From assembly GCA_029964075.1 (NCBI GenBank), contig CM057142.1, forward strand, positions 35,838,392-35,902,391: DNA of 64,000 nt, given 5' to 3'. Positions 19,806-32,457 of the stretch are shown piece after piece. This DNA comes from Patiria pectinifera (taxonomy: Eukaryota > Echinodermata > Asteroidea > Valvatida > Asterinidae). A program made the translations under genes and the position numbers. The notes under the pieces are model-generated. The model saw only the letters and a program-made list of their open reading frames with translations, did no database searches and was not told where the DNA came from. Position 1 is the first letter of the stretch, and each line of letters starts with the position of its first letter.

Positions 19806-22561
19806 ATGAAGGCGGTAAGCATCGTTATTCTCTGCCTCTGTGGCATCTTTGGCCTATGTAAGTATCTTACAGTTGACCCTTTAATAATTCAGTTGCATTA
19901 GGTAACTAAAATCATTTGTACCGCTGTAATGTTCTACATGCATTCATAAAAGTATGCATACAGCGCTACAGCTTTTTGCAGCAATTACAACATTCTGAGG
20001 ACGAACAGCCTTTGCCAGCTGATATTATATGCAACTGAATTGGTTCGATGTTCAAATGTATTTACTCCCTTGAAATCGTAGACCTTTTTGTATGAGTGGC
20101 TTGTTCGTTGGCTTCAGTGGCGCACCCAAGCAGGGGGGGGGGGCTCGGGGGCTTGAGCCCCCCCCCCCCCCCCCCCCCCCCCAAGATGTTGTCTTTTTTT
20201 CTTTTTTGGTATTTTGTTTTTACGTTCCACGATTTGACCCTTGTGATATGTATGTGGCCTATTTTCGAGTAGTATAATAGAGGTGTAAGTGGCGCCACCA
20301 ACGTCAAAATACTCCGACCCAAAAAAACACATTTTTTTTCTGCGGCCAAAAATTTTGGGAAAAATATTTTGAATTTTTTTTCACTTCTACAAAATATGAA
20401 AACAACTGTGAGCCCCCCCCCCAGCCAAATCCTGGGTGCGCCACTGGTTGGCTTGCTGACAGAGTTGTGATACGGGCTGTGAGTTTTAATTTACCGGTTT
20501 GCTTATATAGTTGCCAATTTATTGGGTAAAGGGTTGCATTCGTTAACAGCCGATCCATGTTCTCGCATAAGTCACTGCATTATGTAGTCAATGAAGTGGA
20601 TTCATATTCCATAAAATTTACAAACGCTATAGCGTAGTAAAATTAGATAATGAAAAAAGAATATCCAAGTCTGGTAAGTGGTTACATGTATATATGCATG
20701 TTAATTAGGAAAGCTACTACGGTGGGATGTCCATTCACATAAAAAGAAAAGAAAAAGAGGCGCGAAGACAAAGTGGTGTAAATTTAATGAGTTGGGGGGG
20801 GGAAATGTCCCTGCCCCCCTCTAAAACTGATAAATCGAGAATGTGCTCAGAAATAAAAGCATTTTTTGGCAAATTTTTTTTTTTGCCCCCCTCTAGAAAA
20901 AATCCTGGCGACGCCCATGTCCATTCATTTTATCGTAATGTACTAAATCCTTTATGATAACTGTATTGATTTACATCAGGTTCTTCCGGTCCGTGTGAAA
21001 CTCAGCAGCCCTGCATAAACGGGGCAACCTGCTTCGATTCTGCCGCCGATTCCTACTTCTTTTACTGCCTTTGTCCCTACACCTACTCCGGACTGAAATG
21101 CCAACATCGTAAATATTACATATCACAAAATTCTTTTTTTTTGTAAGTGCAATTACGAGCTCAGACACAGGCTGTCAATTTAAGGCAGAATTCGATTCGT
21201 TTGTTACGATGTTGTTTGAGTTCTATCCAGGTCCTCTATTTTATTCCGTATATTAATAATGATGTTGGTTATGTTGCAGGTAATAGTGCTTGTGATGACA
21301 ATCCTTGTATGTTTGGAGGAACGTGCCTTGTCATCAATGAGAGATACGAATGCAGGTGTCCATCCGGAATCTATGGAGATCACTGTCAAGCAAGTAAGTA
21401 CAAGTTCTCAATTATAGGTGCAGTTTACCAATTAGCATTCACAAATTTCAAATTATGACTGGAATAATCCAAGCGGGTTCGAAATCAAACAGCTAAAGGC
21501 CGATAAAGAAGATTTTATTGGGTACGTACTTTCTGAATGTAGTATCTCTAGTGCTTTGTATTGAAGTCGTACACAGCTCTGCTTTGGCTGAATGAGCCCT
21601 GGCGTTTATAGTACTGCACACATGTGAAAATATTTGGTGAAATTGTTCGTTTGATGATAGAAGCGTGAAACTTTGCCCTGTGACAAATTCGATTTTGCTT
21701 TAAGAAATATGTATTTCTTTTTGTCCATGTTTTCATTGCCCAAACGTATCAAGAATCCACTTCAGGCTAAAATTCATGGCAACGTGACAAAACGACAATG
21801 CATTTTGTGAATCCGATGTTGTGCGAAAAGCCGCTCAATTTTTTTTTTTTAATATTGAACATTTCTTTGTTGGGGGATACTTTTTGGCATCAGTAGTAAT
21901 TTGGTTCGCGATTGCACTCATGAAACAACAGTATGCACCTCTTTCAGCTTCAAAATCTGACAAAGTATGACGGCGATTGTATAGACCGACAAGGTAAAGA
22001 GAAAACATTTCGCTTGTGCTTAACATCTACTGTTGATGGCTGATACCTTTCAACTGGGATGAAAACGCAAAGTTAGTGTGTTTATCATGATCCGGGTGCA
22101 CATGATAAGTTCGATAACTTAAAACCAAGGGTTCAATTAAGGATGTAAATGAAGGACGCAAATTTAGTCAGTCATCCCCTTGGACTTTGCTTTCAACAAA
22201 ACAAAACTGTTTATGATGTACCCCAGACAACATGACCAAACAACGAAGTAATTAGGGGAAATGAGAATAAAGTTAATTATTTACAACAGCGCAGTGTCAA
22301 AATGCATGGCGATGACCGATGCAACTTCTCTTTGCACAATCATCCAACAAACTCAAGATCGAGTCTTGTATAATTGTATTCATGCTGTAAGAGGTGGTTG
22401 GACATCTAATAGCTCGGCAAATAACTTTGAACTTAATTCCTTTCCACACAGATGGATGCGCCAGTGATCCGTGTATGAATGGTGGAACCTGCTACCCGTT
22501 CGGCTACTCTTATGCCTGCGTCTGTCCTCGTGGATATGGCGGAGAAAACTGTGAAGAATAA
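19806..22561 (+). CDS. Small secreted protein with three EGF modules, complete
   Basis: Four exons: 19806-19857, 20980-21108, 21280-21393 and 22452-22561. All introns are GT..AG and phase 1. The product has 134 residues: signal peptide [17 protein letters not shown], then three EGF domains, one per exon, each with six cysteines and the CxNGxTC / CxCxxGYxGxxC pattern (second CMFGGTC, third CMNGGTC). It stops four residues after the last domain. There is no membrane segment, so it should be a soluble extracellular peptide. One EGF per symmetrical phase-1 exon is the classic shuffling arrangement. EGF 1 is longer between cysteines 3 and 5 (SAADSYFFY). A ligand, matrix or defence role cannot be told apart from sequence. 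The stop is followed by an AATAAA at 22592. Confidence 0.9.
20115..20446. mobile_element. hAT-type MITE in EGF gene intron 1
   Basis: Ends CAGTGGCGCACCCA and TGGGTGCGCCACTG; exact 8-bp duplication GTTGGCTT at 20107-20114 and 20447-20454. It contains long C and G runs and has no coding capacity. It is 332 bp long. Confidence 0.9.
20738..20919. mobile_element. CATGGGCGTCGC-family hAT MITE, degraded left end
   Basis: The right end is GGCGACGCCCATG. An 8-bp duplication, TCCATTCA, lies at 20730-20737 and 20920-20927. The left terminus reads CATAAAAAG and has lost the inverted-repeat match. 182 bp, in intron 1 of the EGF gene just before exon 2. Confidence 0.75.
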
Positions 22562-22591
22562 ACAGGTCAAACATGAACATCTCTTTGTGAG

Positions 22592-22597
22592 AATAAA
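22592..22597 (+). terminator. Polyadenylation signal of the tri-EGF gene
   Basis: AATAAA lies 31 bases after the stop codon, giving a very short 3' untranslated region. Confidence 0.6.
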
Positions 22598-23654
22598 ACT
22601 CGTAACATCACATTTTGCTGAAGCAACTGAAACGCAATTGTATATTATGGCCAAGGTAATACATCAACGGTTTATAACGATATCATTAATTTCTTCGATT
22701 TGACTTTTCCAATTTAAAATTTGATTTATTTTTTGTTTGTTTAACTTGATGTAGCACGTACTCGCCCTGCTTAAGCCTCATCTAGCCTGAGTGAGGAAGG
22801 ACAGAAAATCCTTACGGGAAAACAATCCACTCGAAATAGCATGCCATTATGTAGAATTCCATGGTTCTGAAGTATCATTTTTAATTGATGAGGGAGTTAT
22901 TGAGAAACTTGACCGGAAGTAAAAGTTAAACAAGTAAACTTTTAAAATTATGTCATTTTCTTAATCTGTCATTTTCTGTCGGTCCATGACACTGCTGGCT
23001 CGAATTTTCACACAAACGTTATAGATAAGTCCGAGTTAAATTTTTGTCGTTTTCAGATATTGCTCTATATAATTATTTGGTACGCTATATATTAATGACC
23101 TGGAATCCTTCGGGGGGAAGCGCTATATAACCTAAAATCCTTTTTAAAAACGATGCTTTTCATAGAAATTTGTTGAACCAAAATAATTTGCACTGATAAT
23201 TTCTTAGCAAAAGCCTAACAGAAAATGTATGTAAAGTAATGCACTTAACTCATTTTCTGATAACTCTTCCTAAAATAAAATTATTGTTGATAATTATTGA
23301 TCATTGTAAGTAATTTGGTCGCTTGGAAAGTTTTCTTAATCGATGTGGCGGACCCAGAGGGCTGAAGCCCCGTCCTTGCTTCAGCCCCCTCCCGCTGTGA
23401 CGAACAGCGCCTCATCTAGTGTCAGATGGCGTCCATTTCCTTCGCATTGAACTCAGTGGCGTTCCGCGTTCAATGGTGTAACCGCCAGCCGGCGGTATAT
23501 TACCAGGAAAACTGTTCTGTCTCGTGTAAAACAAAGCTTAATAAACGCTCATAAGATGGAATTTGCGTCGACGCACATTCCATCTTATGAATAGTAAAAT
23601 GCGGTACCCGCTGTTATGTACATCAGATTCGATTCAGCCAACCGATCCAGCAAG

Positions 23655-23940
23655 CTCGGTGCTCGAGTGATGAGACGCCTGCACTGTACTGGAACTTCGG
23701 GAGGTCATGGGTTCCAGTCCCACTCGAGTGATTCAAGTCATTCCAACTTTTACTTGGGAGGTAAACACACTGAGTATACAGTGTTTATATGTCTGTGAAG
23801 GACAAAACCTAATATTACCTAAATAAACGTAGCTTGGAGAACTGTTTCCCCACTCGGTGTTTCCAGTGAGGGACAAGAGAATCGCACCGTAAGATCTCCT
23901 ACTTGCGTGACAGACTAGATTTAGCAAACCCAAACCTCAC
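23655..23940 (+). repeat. tRNA-derived SINE
   Basis: The head resembles a tRNA: an A-box-like stretch (GCTCGAGTGATGAGACGC at 23661) and a B box GGTTCCAGTCC (23710-23720) at the usual spacing, followed by an unrelated body. The cloverleaf is not intact, so this is a SINE rather than a functional tRNA gene. The 3' limit is approximate. Confidence 0.55.
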
Positions 23941-24456
23941 GTTTTCCATGATTTGCCTTAGAATCCGCTGAAACTTGCAAAACCTTCGCAGTTCACACAT
24001 CAGCAACACACCAGTAGGCCTTCAAATCCTGCCTTTTGCTTCCATGAGTGTTATTGGTTGGTTTGTTGCGACAACTGCAGTTTGGTCCATACAATTATTA
24101 GGGGTGGCTCTAGTTTTTAGGGACAAGGGGTTGGGGGATTTGATATGAAGGGACAACTGAGTGAAAGGGTGCCAAAGGCAGGCCCTGTGGCGGGGGGCGG
24201 CTGGGGAATGCCCCCGGCAAATTTGGAAACGTGATGCTTTCTCCTGATTTCACGACTTCCCTTTACTTTTTGGTTTGATCAAGCGGATAGGATATTATAT
24301 TCGCCATTTCTGTGTTAAGCTTTTCCATGGAGGATGATCCATTCCCTCCATACCCCCTCCCATCCCCCTTCCTGGATTGAAGCAGTTGTTGGGAGTCCTG
24401 CCATCCATTACGCTGCTTTCAGTGTTTGCCTGGCCATCAACAGATTGGTCCTAAAA

Positions 24457-24827
24457 CAGCGTCGTATATAGCCAGGGTTCTTATCCTAGGGAGACTGTGA
24501 GGGCTGGACCGGAGGGGGGAGGGGCGCTGGACACCATCTTCCCATGGGGGCGCTGTTCAAAACGTATATCATGGCTACATTAGACAATGACTACCGCTAT
24601 TCACTTTCCAAGGGACGTTACAATAAACAGCCACTCGCGAAAAAAATAATTGGTATAAAATACGCATAACATCGCGAAAAGGGGGACTTTCTGTTCTTCC
24701 AGCTAATTATGGTAACTCATATGTCTGTGCTTTTCTCCGCATGCCAAATTTTCTGTGGGGGGACTGGGGGCGCGCGAACTTTTAATGGGGCGCATGCGCC
24801 CCCATCCCCCGGAGTTACGCCGCTGGT
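24457..24827. mobile_element. hAT-like element, imperfect target duplication
   Basis: The left end CAGCGTCGTATATAGCCAGGG and right end TTACGCCGCTG resemble the element at 9314. The flanks share GGTCCTAA with slight offset. Non-coding. Confidence 0.55.
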
Positions 24828-25641
24828 CCTAACCATACTCGACCCAAGTTACGTGTGCCCAAGTGTAATCTTGGACCTTTGCATGTCCAAATAGAGGCAC
24901 TTTTCATCCCACTTGTCTGCACAAAGATTAAAGTTGCTCAGATCATCAACAAACTACTCCTTGATGCTACAGCCTTTACTTAGGCCTACTAGTCTTTCTC
25001 CAAGATCTTCGTGTTTTTTTTTCTTCTGTTCAATCGATCCTCCTAGAAATGAAGACGAAAACGTCGTTAACCAAACTATCCCTTACTTTACACGACCTTC
25101 AATGTTCCCATATCAATACTTGTACTAAATCTTTATATACCATTTCAAGCAAAATAAAAAAAGTAACATACGCCAAACGTGGAGCGATTATCTTTGCCAA
25201 GTTTATTTAATTCCCTTCACCACAAAATAAAATCAAACTGCACAAATTACGAGTTATTGCCCATGGTTAAAAAGAAGGTAAATTACGGTATAAATAAATC
25301 AGTGACCTACACAATTTTTGAAGCAGCAAACTTTTTGGGCTATGTATCGATCTATTGCTCGAGAACATTGGCTTTACAAACCTGATTATTTCGCTAGAAA
25401 CACAACATGAAATGCATGCTTTCTGTGATGCTTCCAATCATGTCATCAGTTATTCATGCTGTTGTCCGACCCGAGTAGGAGCCTTACTATAACGGGCTGA
25501 ATAAATTCGTGTGTTTTTCTTCCTTATATTTCTAAGTTATTCTTGCGACTAAACTGATAGTTACTGCATTTATATTTATCTTTTGCAACTTATCCACACA
25601 TCAGATCTAGAAGCAAATGCCTTCCATTGCTTTCCTCTGAA

Positions 25642-28600
25642 TTAAGCGTCATCGTAGCAAGTTGCGGCCCTGAAATTTGAAACAATAACATAATTATTAA
25701 AATCAAGTGAATTCAAATTGACAAGTATACGTATACTGATCTTAATAGGGTGAGTCAAACAGAAAGTGACCCAGAGTATTTTTTGTCCTTAAAAAGCCAT
25801 TAAATTTAATACACAAAAGAGGTATGTCTTAAATAAAAGAACATGTTCTTCTACTCCTCTAAATAAAGAATTACTGAAATTAATCCATGCTATCAGGAGT
25901 TATGCATGATTTACTATAAAAGAGCCTATTTTATAGCAGTCCATGGAATGCCAAAGGAAGCTATTGAACAAAGTGAGAATTACACACAACATTCAAAAAA
26001 CAAATGAGATTTTAATCATTTAAATCAAGACTGAAACATTATTTTTACTGTCAGATTTTGTGTTTTGAATATGAGGAACAAGTCCAACTCTTTTTTTTTC
26101 AGAAAGAATTAACGGCGATTTTTGTATGTTTTCCTTTGCAAGTTCTCGATCATCCATGGAGGTTGGAAAACGTCCATGTTTCATTGTATTTAATGGGTAT
26201 TGATCAGTTCGTAGAACAGTAAATGATCGGTGGTGGGTAGCTGAATTTGTGATCTTTTTATTTAAATATACATAAATTGGGAATAGAACATGGAAAATAC
26301 GTGAAATGTTCACAGGTACTAGGCAATATTATGAACATTATGCTAGTATGTTTTTTAATAAAGCGAGCCACTTATTTTTAACTATTTCTTTTCGAATTCT
26401 GCCACTTTGGTACTGCTATGCAAGAAAAGTCAGACTATTAATTGTCTGAGCTAAAAACGTGTCAACAGAAGTATGATTGTTGCAGCCTTTACAGCACACG
26501 CCAATTTTCAAATCCAATTGTTACATTAAGTTTATCATTTTAACAGCAACGACGGTTAATGTACATGAGACTTCTCAGTAAGAACATTCAGACTGTTCTC
26601 TGAGCTCCGTGACGAGAAAAGTGAGCCTGTTTTTGGTCAACAAAGTTGTTTATGCTCATCGTTGAGGGCTTATTAGCAACTTCTATGAAATGTTTCTTTT
26701 TTGGAACCGTGCACGACAGAGGGTAAGTATACGTACCCGATGTGTGAGGTATAGTAGCTTCTACTGCAAGTTGACCAGACTGGATCGCTTTTAGCTGAAT
26801 TGGCATTCGCTGCCATGATATAGCCGCTGGTAGGGCAGGAATTACCTACGCTGTCATGCCTCATGCTTAGACTTCGAGAATAAAAGTATATTTAAAATCA
26901 AATCAATATTTTACCAATTAACATTATATTATGTTTTATTAGGCTATATGATTTTATTCTATTTGTTAGTGAGTATTTTAAATCCGTTCAGAGGTACTTG
27001 TAACAATATTTTAAGAATGAATTATTTTAGGTTATGATAATAAAAATAAGATGGGATAACAAAAATAGTTTACGAAAGAGACGATTAAGATAAAGAAAAT
27101 GGTGGAATATTAAACTCGCACGACTTCCCCATTCTACACGATCAGTCAGTGAAATGTTTCATCCCAAAATTCGTGTTTGTATTTTTGAGAATAGGGTTAG
27201 AGTTTATTGATAAAAAAGGTTCAAAATGGTAGGACCTAATGGTTTGTTTATACTTACTTGTGTCCGATTTCATGAGCGAGGGTGTTGGTAGTTCTCAGAT
27301 CCCGGAACGTGGACAAGGACGTTGCTTTTCTTTCATCGCACAAAATGCGGGTGTTGCTCCTCCACGCAATGCCAAGCGTGTTCCCGGAATCCATCACCCA
27401 GCTACAAAATAACCAAAGGGATTCTCGTTGTCGCTTGGAGAACATTATTGTTTCGCAGAAAAAAGCTGTTACTTTACGGGTTAATATTTATTACCACTTT
27501 GTCCACCTTATCTGTCAAAGTTGTTATGCTCCTTACGTCGTAGTTTTAAAGTCTGATAAGAATATACAATAAAACTGTGGGAGACACATATTCATCAAAT
27601 TATAAAAGTGATAATGTAGTCGACAGTAACTTTGATACCCGGTCAAAATTGCTGCATTGTCCCAACGACGACTGTCGGATGCACCAAAGTTATTGGCGGC
27701 CTGCCAATCACTTGCTTTATTCAGAGACTGCTCGGAATCTGGACAGGTATTCAGACCACTCTGTTCAAATCAATCGATGAAAAGAAAATGTGAACAATTA
27801 TGCTGTCAATACTGGCTTCTGATTTCCATACACAAAATACAATTCTAAGTTTTAATGGTCAACAATTTCTTCAATTAAGCGAAGTGAAGGAGACGTTTTG
27901 GAAGCAGTAGGTCTGTACAAAACGTAGGCATCACACGCTTTCTATAATTTTGCAGTTAACAATCAAACACTGATGCATGGTTTTATGTCTTAATTAAAGG
28001 ATGATTTGAAGATCCATGTAGAACAACGAAATGATAAATATCGTCACCACTATTTTTTCTCGTTTCAGGATTGGTATCATTTTAAATTACCTGGGATGAT
28101 GTCATGACCTTGATATGCGTCACTTTAGGAACCAGAGAAGTGCCGGCAAGTGAGCTCAGCTGAAGGACATTTTTCGCCTGTTTGGGAAATATTATTATGA
28201 AATAAAACCAGCATTAATACAACTATGAACAACATGTTAAGGGTAATTTCCATCAGGTACAATCTTAACGACGTAAAAGTTATGTGTAGTAATGAGTCTT
28301 CCTATTTCAGCAGATTAAATTGCTGTTAATTGCTCTTACGTTTTTAATTGCGGACGTCAGAAATCAAATAAGGAAAACACTGACCGCATTGAAAAGCGCT
28401 GTAATGCAAGTATGCGTGTTACCGCCACGCAAATCGTACAACACGGGGTCCCCGATGAGACCAAGCTCAAGATACTTGGTCGCCTGTGGGTCAAAATCGC
28501 CTGCCTGATCATCCACCTTTTGTCCTGGCTCGTTAATGACGTCAAAGTACGTCAAATCGTCTGTTGAATTTGGAAGAAAACTGAATTGACGAATTGAAGT

Positions 28601-30819
28601 TTTAAATCGCATGGTATAATCCTCGTAAAACAGGCAAAAAAAACCCACCATTTTCCCTTGAATCGTTTTCATCAATGACATATAATTTGAACTGCGTCAA
28701 ACTCAATCGGATATTTAAAAAAAATCCTCAATCTTGATTACGTATTAACAAACCGCTCGCCAAAAAATAAATTACATTTCTGAAATAGCTTGAAAAGGGT
28801 CCGCTAAAGGAAGTGATAATGTTAACCATTAGGAAAGTAACGATTGGTTAACCGAAGTTCACAATTTCGTTCTCGATGCTGTGAAAAAAATGACTGTTTA
28901 CCTTTAACTCCACAGCGTCCCGTATCCTGGTTAGGCTTGACTCTATAGGCGAAGTGAGGAAGACCACGCCCAATATCTCTCTTGAGCGCATGTTCGTCAT
29001 CCAGAGGCTCAATGTATGTCGGTCCAGAGGCATGATTCACAACGGCCATCTGTCCGTAAACGAGACGTAGGGTGTCAGTGTTCAAATTGGCCCACTTATC
29101 TCCATCCGAACTATTGTTTGCTCTGTGTTAAACCATTGCAAGTACTGCTGAACTGAACTGATTTTCGACGTGGTTGCGTATAGTGAGGTCTCTATATGAC
29201 GTCACAAATTTCTAAGTGTAAAATAATAGACATGAACAAATTTGATCGGGACCAGCTAAATAAGGACAGGTATTGTCGTTTATGGGTAAAGAGTAAAACG
29301 CACTACTGCGACTCAACCTCTATGTTTGAACAGACAAATAGAATGAAAAGGCCCCATGCGTTGCATACATCAGAGGGTGTTCTTTGTGATTTTAATTTAG
29401 AGACAATGAATGCACAAATCATGCAATCCTCGTGATACAAAACCATTGCTCTTTAATTCCGTCTGAAAGCATAAAGTCCGTGTAGCAAATATAATGACAA
29501 AAGACGAGGACAAATAAAACAGAATATTAAAAACGCACCAAACCTGCACATGCAGAGACGGATACCAACGAGTTGGAGTCCCCTATGACTTTACCAGTGT
29601 ACAGACAGTCTGTCCGTACAGGCACCGTGATGGTTTCCTCGTCACTGACATATTCAGCCTCCAGCCCAGTCATGAAGCCGCTGTCGTCGTGCTCCAATGC
29701 CATACGCAGTGTCTCACCGAACGTGTCGACATGGACTTCAAGGTAGGAGGTCGCAACGGCACTGCGACCAACATGGCGCTTGTGCTCCATGGTCACGTAC
29801 TCCGGATAAATGATTTCATATTCAGGGGCTGGGAAAAAAAGAGGTGTTGAAATGGTGGTGTTGTTAATTACTTTTCATTTAGTTTATTTCAGCCATTCCT
29901 TATTTCGAACCCAAAAAAGCCAATTTACAGTTTTTGCACTGTGCATCACATGCAGCGGAGTCGAGAACAGTGTTGATGAGACGCACTCAAAATGGTGCTG
30001 TCATTGGAAACATATCGAGTTGTTACTGAAAGATACACATTTGTACAGAGATTGCCAATATACATTGTTTTGTAACACTTCACGGGTCTGGTTAACAGGG
30101 CCACGATGTCTTACAGTTAGGAAGAAAACCCCCAAATAATTGGCCCTTCAGTAGAAAACCCCGAAATAAAAGGCCCTTCAGTTCAAGCATATCAAACAGT
30201 CAGTTATTACTTAGTGCAAGCGATGTCGATGAAACGTGCCTAATCGTATGTACAGATTTTGGTCTGATAACATCGTACAAACGAATGTGCCGAATGTGCT
30301 TGGGGACACAAAGCAAATGCTTAACACACACCAGACCAACATACCTAACAGAAATTTTACAGTGATATGAGACGAATTCGATCTCTGTCATTCGGCAATA
30401 GCTTAGACGAATTCGATCTCCTGACAAATATTCTTGACTTAGTACTTAAATGTGTAGACCAAACTGTGAAACTGAATGATAAATAACTAAATTGATTTTG
30501 CTAAAAGCATGTGAAGTCGGTATGTGAATTGGAATGGAAAAAGTTGTATAATAGCCGTGGAAACCTATAGTTACTGCCTGTTAACATTATATGTACCTTT
30601 CTCTTCGCTATCGACAGCAAAGTATCGCTGCAGCTCCTCTTCTGAAAACTTCAGGTTTACCTGCGTAACAATGGAAAAAATTAAGTCAGAAAATACATTT
30701 CGATTGATTTCAGTTGGTCTTATTTGCCAAATATTATTTTGTAGAAGACAGATTACCCCAGGATTTGCCAACGCCGAAGCGAGCATCAGAAGCATCAGAC
30801 ACATGGAGATGGGCAACAT
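25642..30819 (-). CDS. Secreted reprolysin-type (M12B, ADAMTS-like) metalloprotease, complete
   Basis: Exons in coding order: 30757-30819, 30597-30660, 29539-29828, 28902-29049, 28385-28560, 28091-28177, 27639-27760, 27258-27401, 26737-26865, 25642-25669. All are phase-consistent; about 416 residues. A signal peptide (MLPISMCLMLLMLASALA) precedes a prodomain with a cysteine-switch motif GRCGV (Cys185). The catalytic domain has the zinc motif HEIGHNMRHD (360-369, split across an intron) and Met-turn YIMAA (Met382), so it should be an active zinc endopeptidase in the secretory pathway or outside the cell. It stops right after the catalytic domain (..TCYDDA): there is no disintegrin, Cys-rich, thrombospondin or membrane segment. 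No RxKR furin site is visible between the cysteine switch and the catalytic core; the nearest basic pair (LKRD) precedes the switch. ADAMTS kinship is inferred from the segment around DTLG-like SGNTLGIAW and the catalytic spacing. Confidence 0.9.
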
Positions 30820-30907
30820 CGTGTTTCCTCGTCGATGGGGATTCAGGAAACTGAAAAGCGGCCGACGAAAGATCAATTGAAGTTGTGAGTTTTTCGGATC
30901 AGACATC

Positions 30908-30920
30908 GGCTTTATAAAGG
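30908..30920 (-). promoter_or_regulatory. TATA box of the metalloprotease gene
   Basis: On the minus strand TATAAA (plus 30911-30916) lies about 92-97 bases upstream of the start codon at 30819. This predicts a start site near 30885 and a short leader. Confidence 0.55.
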
Positions 30921-31255
30921 CTAACAAACGCGCTGGTTGCTCATTCTGCGACAACTTGCTGGAGGATATCGAGCTTGATTGAAGTTCTATTTTGCTTCGT
31001 CTGCATTTACCAGCAACAAAGTCTTTTCATTAATTTCTCAATTATTCCCAGACCCTTTTAAGATAGGATTACAGTGACACTTTGTCTCGCCTTACACGTC
31101 AGCAACCCCAGAACAGAGTTCACGAACATGTTTTCTTTTCAATTAAGGTACTACATTTTGAAATTACCAGCAAAAATAGTTTTCCAATATTTGTTAAAGT
31201 TATCAAAAGTAAATGTCATGATACATGCTTCTATTTAACTTTCCACATCCTTTTA

Positions 31256-31438
31256 CAACAATTAAGGTTGCTTTTCACCTTCACCAACTTGAAATCGTAA
31301 TTGATTTCGGATTCCTTTGCAACGAGTAAGGTTGCCTTGTACTCTCAGCCAACTTGAAATCGTAATTGATTTCGGATTTCTTTACAACAAGTAAGGTTGC
31401 CTTTCACTCTCAGCCAACTTGAAATCGTAATTGATTCA
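31256..31438. repeat. Tandem repeat, three copies of 65 bp
   Basis: The core GAAATCGTAATTGATTTCGG begins at 31291, 31356 and 31421, an exact 65-bp period. The copies differ by a few bases. It lies just upstream of the protease promoter. Confidence 0.85.
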
Positions 31439-31826
31439 GCGGTTCGAATTGTTTGAAAGGCCATTTTTGTCCAATGCAATCACTGATGTCAATTTTGTCT
31501 TTCTGATCAATTTCGCGGGTGGTACCACTACCAGTAACCAGGCCGGCTCTTTATTCTTCTTCCTTTTTACTTGGGGTTTTTCACCATAGATTGCAACTAT
31601 ATGGAGAGGGAATCCCTCATTTAATTTTCCACAAACGAACCATTTTTGTATCCGCTCAGTAGCATGATCCAAAAGCGCAATTATCTCCGATTAGATTCTA
31701 GAAGGTCCACACAGTTTAACTGGCCTAAAGCATTCTTTTTGGCAAACTGATCAACTGTGAAACACACATTGTTTGCTTTGAATATACGGGAATGCTCTTT
31801 CTAACATTTAAAATATTTCCTTAAAA

Positions 31827-32331
31827 CTGCAGACCGTTGTTGTAATGTCACTTTCAGAGCCTGTTGGTCATGTTAGGCACATCACGCAATGCACGGGGCA
31901 TGGGTCAGACTAACCGTCACTGTTGAATATAGCGCCCTCGCATCTTCAGTTAGAATGATGCGCCTATTTCTTGTACCAAGTGGTAACGCATTTTGTAATA
32001 AACTCAAGACTTGTGTCCTGGATCATGGAAGAAGGTTCCTTCCGCCATGCCTGGATGAAACCCACGCCCAATGCCATGGATCTGCAGACGTTGTTGTGAT
32101 GTCACTTTCAGAGCCTTTTGGTAATTTTAGGCACTGACTCACAATGCACGGGGCATCGGTCAGACTAACCGTCAATGTTGAATAGCGCCCTCGCAACTTC
32201 TAGAATGGTGCGCCTATTTCTTGGACCAAGTGGTAACGCATTGCGTAATGAACACAGGACTTGTGTCCTGGATCATGGACGAAGGTTCCTTCCGCCATGC
32301 CTAGATAAAACCCAAGCCCAATTCCATGGAT
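31827..32331. repeat. Tandem repeat, two copies of about 250 bp
   Basis: Copy 1 (31827-32081) and copy 2 (32082-32331) both run from CTGCAGAC to CCATGGATCT. They share long identical segments, for example CTTGTGTCCTGGATCATGGA, with scattered changes and short indels. No coding function recognised. Confidence 0.85.
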
Positions 32332-32457
32332 CTTCTTACTTATCTTTGGGGGAAATTTCCGCTTATTTTGTAGTACTGTGCTTACGCAAGTCATGTCAAA
32401 GCTCTCCGAGTCAAGGTTGGAAGATGGCATATTCTTTTTTAAGCTCTGGCAGGTGAC

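Larger units (their letters stand above)
22600..25641. other. Intergenic; repeats only
   Basis: No gene is recognisable between the EGF gene and the protease gene. It contains a hairpin at 23551-23590 (arms CATAAGATGGAAT / ATTCCATCTTATG), a tRNA-derived SINE at 23655-23940 and a hAT-like element at 24457-24827. The rest is AT-rich. Confidence 0.55.

Noticed and set aside
20971-21168. Minus-strand frame over EGF exon 2
   Set aside because: Shadow of the plus-strand EGF exon, which has exact splice sites and the cysteine pattern.
23655-23733. tRNA gene
   Set aside because: A and B boxes are present but the cloverleaf does not close well and the sequence continues into a SINE-like body.
31436-31672. 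Minus-strand 78-residue open frame
   Set aside because: No family recognised and it overlaps the end of a tandem repeat.
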